Part shown: piece after piece, positions 1-5,260 of the stretch
Position numbering within the stretch: position 1 is the stretch's first letter
Layout: the number at the start of each line of letters is the position of its first letter
Translations under genes and position numbers: made by a program
The notes under the pieces: generated by a model
What the model saw: the letters and a program-made list of their open reading frames with translations, nothing else
The model's database searches: none
Told to the model about the DNA's origin: nothing
DNA from: Alphaproteobacteria bacterium
Lineage (GTDB): Bacteria > Pseudomonadota > Alphaproteobacteria > Sphingomonadales > Emcibacteraceae
Assembly (NCBI GenBank): GCA_013152615.1
Contig: JAADGA010000126.1
Location: 1-5,260, forward strand
Length of the DNA: 5,260 bases
Direction: 5' to 3'

Positions 1-248
1 TGCTTCAGCGAACACAGGCCGTTTGACAGGGCTTCCGGCAGCATCGGCACCACCCGGTCGGGGAAATAGGTCGAATTGCCCCGCGCCCGGGCATCCTGTT
101 CCAAGGCTGATCCCGGGGTGACATAATGGCTGACATCGGCGATGGCAATGATGACATGCCAGCCATTTTTATTATCCGGGTCCGGGTCCGGTTCGGCCCA
201 GATGGCATCATCATGATCGCGGGCGTCCGCCGGGTCAATGGTGATCAG
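1..248 (-). pseudogene. rnr: RNase R catalytic-core fragment, in inverted orientation and cut at both ends
   Basis: Read on the minus strand from 248 down to 1, an uninterrupted frame encodes the RNB-domain active site of the 3'-5' exoribonuclease RNase R. It starts at [15 protein letters not shown] and continues through [23 protein letters not shown] and [13 protein letters not shown]. The four metal-binding aspartates are visible, with codons at 234-236, 216-218, 210-212 and 207-209. They correspond to the DxxxxxDxDD cluster of the family (Asp272, 278, 280 and 281 in E. coli RNase R, from memory). The fragment has no start codon in the window and runs off the left edge. It supplies exactly the part missing from the plus-strand rnr piece that begins at about 243, so the two are halves of one gene on opposite strands. 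Family assignment is very secure. Whether the arrangement exists in the organism is unknown. Confidence 0.93.
242..248. other. Strand-switch junction inside rnr
   Basis: RNase R homology on the minus strand ends here and RNase R homology on the plus strand begins here. The junction contains the palindrome TGATCA (242-247). Minus-strand codons CTG-ATC-ACC (L-I-T) and plus-strand codons GAT-CAG-CGC (D-Q-R) share these bases, so the exact breakpoint cannot be set within about 6 bp. Shared bases of this kind suggest joining at a short inverted repeat, either in the genome or during amplification or assembly. Confidence 0.85.
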
Positions 249-1382
249 CGCGGCAAAAAAATCCGCCATAAATTTGTCCGCGCCCTGATGCGCTCTGCCG
301 CCGCCCTGTCCTACAGCGACTTTCAGGCGGCTCATGACGGCAACGGAAATGACCGGACAGAACCGTTAATGGCACCGGTTATCGAGCCGCTTTTTGGTGC
401 CTATAACTGCCTGAAAAAGGGCCGGGAATATCGTGAACCGCTGAATCTGGTGATGCCGGAACGCAAGATAGAGCTTGATCAGGCCAGCAATGTCATCGCC
501 ATCCACCCGGTAAAACCGCTGGACGCCCACAAGCTGGTCGAAGAATTCATGATTCAGGCCAATGTCGCCGCCGCCGAGGAACTGGAAAGCAAAGGCTGGC
601 CGTGCCTCTACCGGATTCATGACCAGCCGAGTGCGGAAAAACTGGTCAGCCTGCGCGAATTTCTCTCAAGCCTCGGCTATAATTTTGCCAAAGGTATGGT
701 GCAAAAGCCCAAATTATTTAACAACATCCTGCGCAAGGTCGAAGACAGTCCGCATGCGGATGTGGTTAATATCATTATCCTCAGAACCCAGTCGCAGGCG
801 ATTTACAGCACGGAGAATCACGGCCATTTCGGTCTGTCGCTGCCGCGCTATGCCCATTTCACCTCGCCGATTCGCCGCTATGCCGACCTGATGGTTCATC
901 GCGCCCTGATCGGGGCGTTAAAGCTCGGTTCGGACGGCCTCGGCCAGCGCGACCGGGAACAGCTCGTCGATACCGCCGACCATATCAGCAAAACCGAACG
1001 TATCTCGATGATTGCCGAACGCGACTCAACCGACCGCTATGTCGCCGCCTTTATGGCGCGGCATATCGGCAAAGAATTTCCCGCCCGGATTTCCGGGGTC
1101 AGCCGGGCCGGACTGTTCGTCAGCCTCGACGAGAGCGGCGGCGATGGCTTTGTCCCGGTATCGTCGATGGCACATGATTATTTCCGTCATGACAAGGACC
1201 GGCATATACTTGAGGGCGAACATACCGGCATCAGGTATCAGCTGGGGGATGCGGTTACCGTGCGGCTGAAAGAAGCCAACCGGATAACCGGCGGCCTGCT
1301 GTGCCAATTAACCGACGACGGTTCAGACCGAAAATCCGGCAGGCGCAAAAGGTCGCCGAAGTATAAAAGGCGGAAAAAATAG
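243..1382 (+). CDS. rnr: Ribonuclease R, downstream part (rest of RNB domain, S1 domain, basic tail), 5'-disrupted
   Basis: This is the C-terminal two thirds of RNase R, a processive 3'-5' exoribonuclease that degrades structured RNA in the cytoplasm. Recognisable family segments appear in the usual order: [20 protein letters not shown], the [15 protein letters not shown] helix, LYRIHDQPS, the [20 protein letters not shown] block of the RNB domain (about 822-891), an S1 RNA-binding domain (about 1070-1305) and a short Lys/Arg-rich tail ending KYKRRKK. The frame stays open back to an ATG at 126, but residues read from 126 to about 242 are the wrong strand of the inverted catalytic segment and do not resemble RNase R. 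The catalytic aspartates are therefore absent from this reading frame, and the product as written would be inactive. The frame has no internal stop and codon use looks normal, so the gene is otherwise well kept. An intrinsic terminator follows at once. Confidence 0.93.
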   Translation, partial: DQRGKKIRHKFVRALMRSAAALSYSDFQAAHDGNGNDRTEPLMAPVIEPLFGAYNCLKKGREYREPLNLVMPERKIELDQASNVIAIHPVKPLDAHKLVEEFMIQANVAAAEELESKGWPCLYRIHDQPSAEKLVSLREFLSSLGYNFAKGMVQKPKLFNNILRKVEDSPHADVVNIIILRTQSQAIYSTENHGHFGLSLPRYAHFTSPIRRYADLMVHRALIGALKLGSDGLGQRDREQLVDTADHISKTERISMIAERDSTDRYVAAFMARHIGKEFPARISGVSRAGLFVSLDESGGDGFVPVSSMAHDYFRHDKDRHILEGEHTGIRYQLGDAVTVRLKEANRITGGLLCQLTDDGSDRKSGRRKRSPKYKRRKK

Positions 1383-1387
1383 CCCTG

Positions 1388-1409
1388 ACCGGTTTTTCCG
1401 GTTTTTTTT
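1388..1409 (+). terminator. Rho-independent terminator after rnr
   Basis: A 5-bp stem ACCGG (1388-1392) pairs with CCGGT (1398-1402) around a TTTTT loop and runs into eight Ts (1402-1409). It begins 5 bp after the rnr stop codon. The stem is short but GC-rich, and its place between rnr and the rpmG promoter supports the call. Confidence 0.7.
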
Positions 1410-1420
1410 AAGGCTTTCCC

Positions 1421-1448
1421 TTGACTTGGGCAACAATAGCTGTATTTT
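1421..1448 (+). promoter_or_regulatory. Candidate sigma70-type promoter of rpmG
   Basis: TTGACT (1421-1426) and TATTTT (1443-1448) are separated by 16 bp. The -35 has the CTTGAC form favoured by alphaproteobacterial housekeeping promoters. It sits just after the rnr terminator and about 40 bp upstream of the rpmG start, as expected for an independently transcribed ribosomal protein gene. The call rests on sequence match and position only. Confidence 0.5.
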
Positions 1449-1488
1449 CCGATCACATATTTGCAATTCAGACATTGGAGCCAGAGCA

Positions 1489-1656
1489 ATGGCGAAGCCT
1501 ACCGTTATAAAAATAAAACTCGTCAGCACCGCCGGCACCGGTTACTATTATGTAACCAGAAAAAACCCGCGCAACACTACCGAAAAAATGACTTTCCGCA
1601 AGTATGACCCGGTGGTGCGCAAGCATGTCGAATTCAAGGAATACAAGATTAAATAA
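1489..1656 (+). CDS. rpmG: 50S ribosomal protein L33
   Basis: This encodes a 55-residue L33, a small basic protein of the large ribosomal subunit near the E site. The sequence [21 protein letters not shown], the NPRNTTEKM segment and [18 protein letters not shown] are the full-length hallmarks of the family. There are no cysteines, so this is the zinc-independent form without the two CxxC pairs, usual in alphaproteobacteria. The frame is open back to an ATG at 1426, but that would add 21 residues unlike any L33. The ATG at 1489 is preceded by GGAG (1477-1480), a good ribosome binding site with 8-bp spacing, so it is chosen. The gene has its own candidate promoter and converges on pleD, with 18 bp between the two stop codons. 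Confidence 0.97.
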   Translation: MAKPTVIKIKLVSTAGTGYYYVTRKNPRNTTEKMTFRKYDPVVRKHVEFKEYKIK

Positions 1657-1679
1657 CGCCTGCGACGTCAGGTATTATT
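1652..1679. terminator. Possible two-way hairpin between convergent rpmG and pleD
   Basis: AATAA (1652-1656) pairs with TTATT (1675-1679) and CCTG (1659-1662) with CAGG (1669-1672), with a 2x2 mismatch between them and a CGACGT loop. The dyad takes in both stop codons and is centred in the 18-bp gap, which suits a bidirectional terminator. It lacks a clear T-run and the GC stem is only 4 bp, so the call is weak. Confidence 0.3.
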
Positions 1680-3060
1680 CCGCCGGGGACTTTTCACAGC
1701 AGCAGACCTGATTACGGCCATTTTCCTTGGCCTGATAGAGCGCGGTGTCAGCAGCGGCCAGCAGGGCGGCACTGGAAGAATTCTTGTCACCCGAAAGCGC
1801 CAGCCCGATACTGACCGTCACCGTGATCGGCTGGTCTGATGCGGTAATGCTGAACGGCTGGTCGGCAATGGCCATGCGCAGTCTTTCGGCAAAATAATAG
1901 GCATGTTCAAAATTACTCTCGGGCATGACAACCACAAATTCCTCACCGCCGTAACGGGCCGCAAGATCAATATTGCGGATGTTGTTGCTGATCCGGCGGG
2001 CAAACTCCACCAGCACCTCATCGCCGGCGGCATGACCATAGCTGTCATTAACCCGCTTGAATTTATCAATATCGAGCATCAACAGGAATACTGTCTTGTG
2101 ATTATTATTTTCCACGGACATGAGATTATCGAGATGTGTTGACAGAAAATGCCGGTTATACAGCCCGGTAACCGCATCCGTCATCGCCATTTCAATGCTT
2201 TTCTGCATATTGTGCCGCAGGCGATCGGCATATCTTTTCTGGCGAATTTGTGATCTGGCCCGGGCAAGCAGCTCATTCTTGTCAATGGGCCGGGTAATAT
2301 AATCGGTCGCCCCAAGCTCCATCGACTTTATCAACTGATCCGGATGGTCCTCATCCACCAGCACAAGGATCGGAATCCGGCGGGTATGTTCCGACGACCG
2401 CAACTGCGAACATAACCGCAGGCCATCAATTTTATCCAGCCCGAGGCTCAGAATAAACAGATCATAATTCTCGAGATCAGGCGAGGAAACCGTATCAAGA
2501 CTACCCCCGTCAATATCAATAACGGCCAGACCTTCCATGTATCGGCTGATTCTTTCCGCAACTCTGGTGTAATCTTCAATCAACAGCACTCTGGCACCCT
2601 CAAGGCTGATCTGGTTATTGATGCCATTGTCCATATTTATGCCGAAATCCTCCCCGGTGGCCTCACGCATGCGCAGTTCATCCATCAGCACCTTCAGCCG
2701 GACCAGCGACCGGACCCGGGCAAACAGCGGCAGGTCCCGTATCGGCTTGGTCAGGAAATCATCGGCCCCGGCCTCAAGACCGGCAACCCGGTCCTTCGAC
2801 TGGTCAAGGGCGGTGACCATAATCACCGGGATGTGAGCCGATTTCTCGTTTGCCCTTATCCGGCGACAGACTTCGAATCCGTCCATCCCCGGCATCATCA
2901 CATCCAGAAGCACAATATCCGGACGCTCCCGCGCAATAATTTCAAGGGCATCTTCCCCGTTCAATGCGGTCAGAACGTCAAAATATTCACTGGTAAGCTT
3001 TGCCTCCAGCAATTTGACATTTTGAATGACATCATCAACAACCAGTACCCGTGCCGTCAT
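1675..3060 (-). CDS. pleD: Diguanylate cyclase response regulator PleD (REC-REC-GGDEF)
   Basis: This is a 461-residue PleD, which makes cyclic di-GMP from two GTP and in Caulobacter drives pole remodelling after phosphorylation by DivJ. REC1 (about 3-120) carries the acidic pair D9/D10, phosphoacceptor D53 in LLDVMMPGMDG, T83 and K105. REC2 (about 155-275) has E162/D163, but Ser205 takes the phosphoacceptor place, so it is probably only a dimerisation adaptor, as in known PleD. The GGDEF domain (about 290-455) has DID at 330-332 for metal, the GGEEF active site at 371-375 and the inhibitory I-site RNID (R362, D365), five residues before GGEEF. Catalysis and product inhibition both look intact. 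The start is ATG at 3058-3060, with AGGGA just upstream on the coding strand. It lies 9 bp downstream of divK copy 1 and is almost certainly co-transcribed with it. Confidence 0.97.
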   Translation of the reverse strand: MTARVLVVDDVIQNVKLLEAKLTSEYFDVLTALNGEDALEIIARERPDIVLLDVMMPGMDGFEVCRRIRANEKSAHIPVIMVTALDQSKDRVAGLEAGADDFLTKPIRDLPLFARVRSLVRLKVLMDELRMREATGEDFGINMDNGINNQISLEGARVLLIEDYTRVAERISRYMEGLAVIDIDGGSLDTVSSPDLENYDLFILSLGLDKIDGLRLCSQLRSSEHTRRIPILVLVDEDHPDQLIKSMELGATDYITRPIDKNELLARARSQIRQKRYADRLRHNMQKSIEMAMTDAVTGLYNRHFLSTHLDNLMSVENNNHKTVFLLMLDIDKFKRVNDSYGHAAGDEVLVEFARRISNNIRNIDLAARYGGEEFVVVMPESNFEHAYYFAERLRMAIADQPFSITASDQPITVTVSIGLALSGDKNSSSAALLAAADTALYQAKENGRNQVCCCEKSPAE

Positions 3061-3069
3061 ATCCCTGAA

Positions 3070-3435
3070 TCATCCCGTATATTTTTTAACTGTCTCAATG
3101 AAATTTCCCACTGATATCGGCTTGGCAATATAGTCATCACAGCCGGCCTCTTCAATTTTTTCCCGATCGCCTTTCATGGCAAAAGCGGTTACCGCTACGA
3201 TGGGAATATGCCTCAAATCCTCATCTTCCTTGATCCATTTAATCACCTCGAGCCCGGAAACTTCCGGCAGCTGGATATCCATTAAAATCAGATCCGGTCT
3301 GTGTTCTTTGGTCAGGGCCAGCGCCTTCATCCCCTCCTGCGTCGGGATAGTATCATAGCCATAGGCACCAAGCAGATCGCAAAAGAGCTTCATATTCAGA
3401 TCATTATCTTCAACAACAAGTATTTTTTTCTGCAT
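3070..3435 (-). CDS. divK: Single-domain response regulator DivK, copy 1 (pleD-proximal)
   Basis: A 121-residue stand-alone receiver domain. In Caulobacter DivK is phosphorylated by DivJ, dephosphorylated by PleC, and acts through DivL/CckA to restrain CtrA. Visible receiver residues are E9/D10, phosphoacceptor D53 in [11 protein letters not shown]83 and K105. The DivK signatures [27 protein letters not shown] and [10 protein letters not shown] are present, including Asp90. There is no output domain. The ATG at 3433-3435 is chosen over a TTG seven codons upstream because it aligns with the family start and with copy 2; the ribosome site is a weak GAGAA. It differs from copy 2 at 21 of 121 residues by hand count, several of them charge changes at positions 91-100. 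It lies 9 bp upstream of pleD, the standard divK-pleD operon arrangement. Confidence 0.95.
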   Translation of the reverse strand: MQKKILVVEDNDLNMKLFCDLLGAYGYDTIPTQEGMKALALTKEHRPDLILMDIQLPEVSGLEVIKWIKEDEDLRHIPIVAVTAFAMKGDREKIEEAGCDDYIAKPISVGNFIETVKKYTG

Positions 3436-3503
3436 TTTCTCAGGGGGCGTTCTCAATCAGTGTTACGGCATTGGCATCCCGGCTTTTATCGACGGCAAGA
3501 CGC

Positions 3504-3532
3504 AGAATACGCCGTAGCGTTGACCACTTCAA
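3504..3532 (-). promoter_or_regulatory. Candidate promoter of divK copy 1 and pleD
   Basis: On the minus strand TTGAAG (3532-3527) and TATTCT (3509-3504) are 17 bp apart, each matching the sigma70 consensus at four of six positions. Transcription would begin near 3497, giving a leader of about 60 nt before divK copy 1. It lies inside the dyad at 3515-3548. Predicted by pattern only. Confidence 0.35.
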
Positions 3533-3548
3533 GCATTTTACAACGCTA
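3515..3548. repeat. 8-bp perfect inverted repeat, candidate operator
   Basis: TAGCGTTG (3515-3522) and CAACGCTA (3541-3548) are exact reverse complements separated by 18 bp. The arms flank the candidate -35 of the divK copy 1 promoter: one lies between -35 and -10, the other just upstream of -35. That geometry fits binding by a dimeric regulator better than an RNA hairpin, because the loop is long and no T-run follows. No known binding site is recognised. Confidence 0.4.
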
Positions 3549-3727
3549 TCCACCGGGAAAAGCCGACCGGCAAAAGATACGCGTTTCTTAACCGGACCTG
3601 ACGAGGACAGGCCGACTCCGCAGCGCATCCCCCTTAAATATGAATAATATGCCCCGCCTCTCGCTCCGGAAACCGGGCTATCCTGATCAAACCAGCACCA
3701 CGATACCAATTGAAAACAGTCCCGGAG

Positions 3728-4093
3728 CTATCCGGCATATTTCCGGACTGTTTCGATGAAATTCTTCACTGATATCGGTTTGGCAATATAGTCTTCGCAG
3801 CCCCCGGCCCGGATTTTTTCTTCATCCCCCTTCATGGCAAAAGCCGTCACCGCAATTACCGGAATATGCTTTAAATCCTCATCTTCCTTGATCCATTTGG
3901 TCACCTCCAGCCCGGAAACTTCCGGCAGCTGAATGTCCATTAGAATCAGGTCAGGATTTCGTTCTCTGGCCAGCGCCAGCGCCCTCATTCCCTCCTGTGT
4001 CTGGATAGTATCATAGCCATGAGCATTAAGCAGATCGCAAAAAAGCTTCATATTGAGATCATTATCCTCGACAACAAGTATTTTTTTCCGCAT
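3728..4093 (-). CDS. divK: Single-domain response regulator DivK, copy 2 (pleD-distal)
   Basis: A second complete 121-residue DivK, 83% identical to copy 1 by hand count (100 of 121). The phosphorylation residues E9/D10, D53, T83 and K105 are all kept, as is Asp90. Several positions match the Caulobacter protein, as I remember it, better than copy 1 does: EVTKW rather than [18 protein letters not shown] rather than [13 protein letters not shown], and HIPV. It may therefore be the ancestral-like copy. DNA similarity to copy 1 is strong through the coding sequence and stops at its ends, so the duplicated unit is the gene without its flanks. The start is ATG at 4091-4093 with a modest TGGAAA upstream. 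The gene diverges from the DUF3572-like gene across 194 bp. Role in the DivJ/PleC/DivL pathway is inferred. Confidence 0.95.
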   Translation of the reverse strand: MRKKILVVEDNDLNMKLFCDLLNAHGYDTIQTQEGMRALALARERNPDLILMDIQLPEVSGLEVTKWIKEDEDLKHIPVIAVTAFAMKGDEEKIRAGGCEDYIAKPISVKNFIETVRKYAG

Positions 4094-4287
4094 TTAATTT
4101 TCCAGATCGTTACCCCGGTCATCCCCAGACCGCAAACCGGGAGATATTACAAACTCCGCACTGGCAGCTTTACAGGCTTTGGGGACATAGTCTTGCAAAG
4201 TTATCAGCATGTTATGAAAAAGCTGTTAACAAAACTGCCATAGTGTATAAATAAATTAATCTTTTTTAAATAATATTGGTTCCCGAT
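4094..4287. promoter_or_regulatory. Divergent intergenic region between divK copy 2 and the DUF3572-like gene
   Basis: These 194 bp must carry promoters for both directions. The right half is very AT-rich (4241-4275) and includes TATAAA on the plus strand, a GTTAAC (4225-4230) and TTAA at 4256-4259 and 4266-4269. The last two resemble a CtrA site (TTAA-N7-TTAA), but the spacing is 6 rather than 7. No promoter is convincing enough to place exactly. Confidence 0.4.
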
Positions 4288-4569
4288 ATGAATTATCAGC
4301 AAGCGGAAATTCTGGGTCTGAAAACCGTTGCCTACATGGCCAGCCATGAAGATATTCTGACAGAGTATATACGGTTGACCGGAATAACAACCGGGCAACT
4401 TAAAAATTCTGCCGCCGACCCGGAAATACTGGGCAGTATTCTGGATTATTTCCTGCAACATGAAAAAAGACTGATCGCTTTTTGTCAGGCCGGGGATATT
4501 GCGCCCGAACTGATTGCCCGGGCCCGGCAGTTGTTTCCGGGCGGCGACGTCATTGCCGACAGCATATGA
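4288..4569 (+). CDS. DUF3572-like small protein of unknown function
   Basis: A 93-residue soluble, probably all-helical protein with no signal peptide or membrane segment. The pattern is what I recall for the alphaproteobacterial DUF3572 family: an N-terminal AEILGLKTVAYMASHEDIL helix, then LTGITTGQLKNSAADPE, then ILDYFLQHEKRLIAFC, and a short proline/glycine end near LFPGGD. No catalytic motif is visible and no function is known to me. ATG 4288 is preferred; a TTG at 4276 would add four residues, and neither has a strong ribosome binding site. A DUF3572 gene divergent from divK is a recurrent alphaproteobacterial arrangement, which supports both the identification and the coding call. The family name is from memory of the pattern and has not been searched. 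Confidence 0.85.
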   Translation: MNYQQAEILGLKTVAYMASHEDILTEYIRLTGITTGQLKNSAADPEILGSILDYFLQHEKRLIAFCQAGDIAPELIARARQLFPGGDVIADSI

Positions 4570-4571
4570 CG

Positions 4572-4594
4572 GTAGATGAATGCAGTAGATGAAT
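4572..4594 (+). repeat. Short direct repeat between the DUF3572-like gene and the HAD gene
   Basis: GTAGATGAAT occurs at 4572-4581 and again at 4585-4594, a 13-bp period with a 3-bp spacer. It is probably a small slippage duplication. No role is evident. Confidence 0.6.
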
Positions 4595-4631
4595 TTCGGC
4601 ATGATATGAATTTTACGAGACCCGAATCACA

Positions 4632-5260
4632 ATGAAATTTGCCCTTGAGCAGTTGAAATTACTTTCCCTTGACCGATTGCGCCCGATCATTATTTCGGAT
4701 GCCGATGAGGTTATTCTGCAGTTTGCCGGGATGCTGGAGCAATATCTGTTGTCACGGGGGATGTACGCCAATTTCACCAGCTATACCCTGGAAGGCAATA
4801 TTAAATATTGCCACGACAATATCCCGGTTGACCCGGCTCTCTTTGGTGAAATTCTCAATGATTATTTTGATCACTATGTTGAGAAAATGCCGGTAGCCGC
4901 AGGGGCGGTCAGCCATCTGAAGAATCTGTCGGCACTGTGTGATATCATTATACTGTCAAATATTCCCCATCATTTCGCCGACCGGCGCCGACAAAAACTG
5001 ATCGCTTTGGGTTTTCCCTATCCGATGATCTCAAACAGTGGACCCAAAGGGCCGCTGATGAAAGCCATTCGCGCGCTGACTACTGAAAAATTAATCTTTA
5101 TAGATGATATTTCCCACCATCACAGGTCCGTCGCCCGGGCGGTGCCGGATGCCCTGCGCATTCAGTATATTGCCGACCGCCATCTTGACAGCATTGAACA
5201 GAAATCTCCCTACTGCCATGTCAGAGGCCGCAACTGGAATCATATCGAACAGGTCATTCG
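4632..5260 (+). CDS. HAD-superfamily hydrolase-like protein, cut by the right edge
   Basis: The frame opens at ATG 4632 and is still open at the end of the window (209 codons). An in-frame TGA lies about 20 bp upstream, so this is the first possible ATG. All four HAD motifs can be placed. Motif I is IISDADEV with nucleophile D23 and acid/base D25. Motif II is LSN with S109. Motif III is Lys139 in SGPKGP. Motif IV is FIDD with D158/D159. The span of about 80 residues between motifs I and II is long enough for a helical cap. It is therefore probably a cytoplasmic phosphatase or related phosphotransferase; the substrate cannot be told. Motif IV is followed by a histidine run (ISHHH). The gene lies 62 bp after the DUF3572-like gene on the same strand and may share its transcript. 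The ribosome site is weak (ACGAGA). Confidence 0.8.
   Translation, partial: MKFALEQLKLLSLDRLRPIIISDADEVILQFAGMLEQYLLSRGMYANFTSYTLEGNIKYCHDNIPVDPALFGEILNDYFDHYVEKMPVAAGAVSHLKNLSALCDIIILSNIPHHFADRRRQKLIALGFPYPMISNSGPKGPLMKAIRALTTEKLIFIDDISHHHRSVARAVPDALRIQYIADRHLDSIEQKSPYCHVRGRNWNHIEQVI

Larger units (their letters stand above)
3436..3727. other. 292-bp spacer between the two divK copies
   Basis: This spacer holds no recognisable gene. An 89-codon minus-strand frame from a TTG crosses it, but the product resembles nothing I know. The spacer contains a candidate promoter for divK copy 1 and pleD and an 8-bp dyad, listed separately. It also contains a 7-bp inverted repeat GCTCCGG/CCGGAGC (3663-3669 and 3722-3728), an AT-rich patch at about 3634-3652, and a GACTC (3614-3618) matching the GANTC site of the CcrM cell-cycle methylase. 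I see no clear terminator after divK copy 2, so read-through into divK copy 1 and pleD is possible. Confidence 0.6.

Noticed and set aside
126..242. N-terminal extension of the plus-strand rnr frame from ATG 126
   Set aside because: These 39 codons do not resemble RNase R, and the opposite strand encodes the true catalytic core, so the reading is a by-product of the inversion.
366..899. Other open frames of 60-110 codons overlapping rnr (366-620 minus, 562-891 plus, 714-899 minus)
   Set aside because: They are shadows of the RNase R frame, with no family likeness and no ribosome sites.
1426..1488. Longer L33 start
   Set aside because: It would add 21 residues foreign to the family. ATG 1489 has a good GGAG site and gives the standard 55-residue protein.
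1818..3114. Open frames overlapping pleD on either strand
   Set aside because: They are shadow frames of a gene with clear, complete domain content.
3436..3456. TTG start adding seven residues to DivK copy 1
   Set aside because: Copy 2 and the family begin at the ATG equivalent to 3435.
3440..3709. 89-codon minus-strand frame between the divK copies
   Set aside because: It starts at TTG, lacks a ribosome site, has an odd composition with no recognisable motif, and overlaps the likely promoter region.
3663..3728. GCTCCGG/CCGGAGC inverted repeat after divK copy 2 as a terminator
   Set aside because: The loop of about 52 nt is too long and no T-run follows. It is noted only as a repeat within the spacer.
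4204..4602. 132-codon minus-strand frame opposite the DUF3572-like gene
   Set aside because: It is antisense to a recognisable family member and crosses the intergenic region; its product resembles nothing known to me.

Overview
The window looks like chromosomal DNA from a moderately GC-rich alphaproteobacterium. The evidence is a divK-pleD cell-cycle operon, a cysteine-free ribosomal protein L33 of the alphaproteobacterial type next to rnr, and a small DUF3572-type gene divergent from divK. From memory, this rnr / rpmG / pleD / divK / DUF3572 order recurs in that class. The genus cannot be named from the sequence. No tRNA, rRNA, CRISPR array, insertion sequence or phage gene was seen.

Layout, left to right. 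Positions 1-248 encode, on the minus strand, the active-site core of RNase R. From about 243 to 1382 the plus strand encodes the next part of the same enzyme through to its C-terminus. The two halves of one gene therefore face each other at about 243-248, so rnr is broken by an inversion or fold-back in this sequence. A short intrinsic terminator follows (1388-1409). Next is rpmG with its own promoter (1421-1656, plus strand). It converges on a minus-strand signalling block: pleD (1675-3060), divK copy 1 (3070-3435), a 292-bp spacer, and divK copy 2 (3728-4093). A 194-bp divergent intergenic region separates divK copy 2 from a DUF3572-like gene (4288-4569, plus strand). A HAD-like hydrolase gene (from 4632) runs off the right edge.

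How they work together. In Caulobacter and relatives, DivK is a single-domain response regulator controlled by the DivJ and PleC kinases, and it acts on DivL/CckA/CtrA. PleD is the diguanylate cyclase fed by the same kinases. Here pleD lies 9 bp downstream of a divK, the classic operon, but a second divK about 83% identical at protein level precedes it. The spacer between the copies holds a candidate sigma70-like promoter overlapped by an 8-bp perfect dyad, so the proximal divK-pleD pair may be controlled separately from the distal divK.

The most notable points are the rnr strand switch (real inversion versus amplification or assembly artefact), the tandem divergent divK pair with charge changes near alpha-4, and the dyad over the inferred divK1-pleD promoter. 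I see no strong evidence for an entirely new system.
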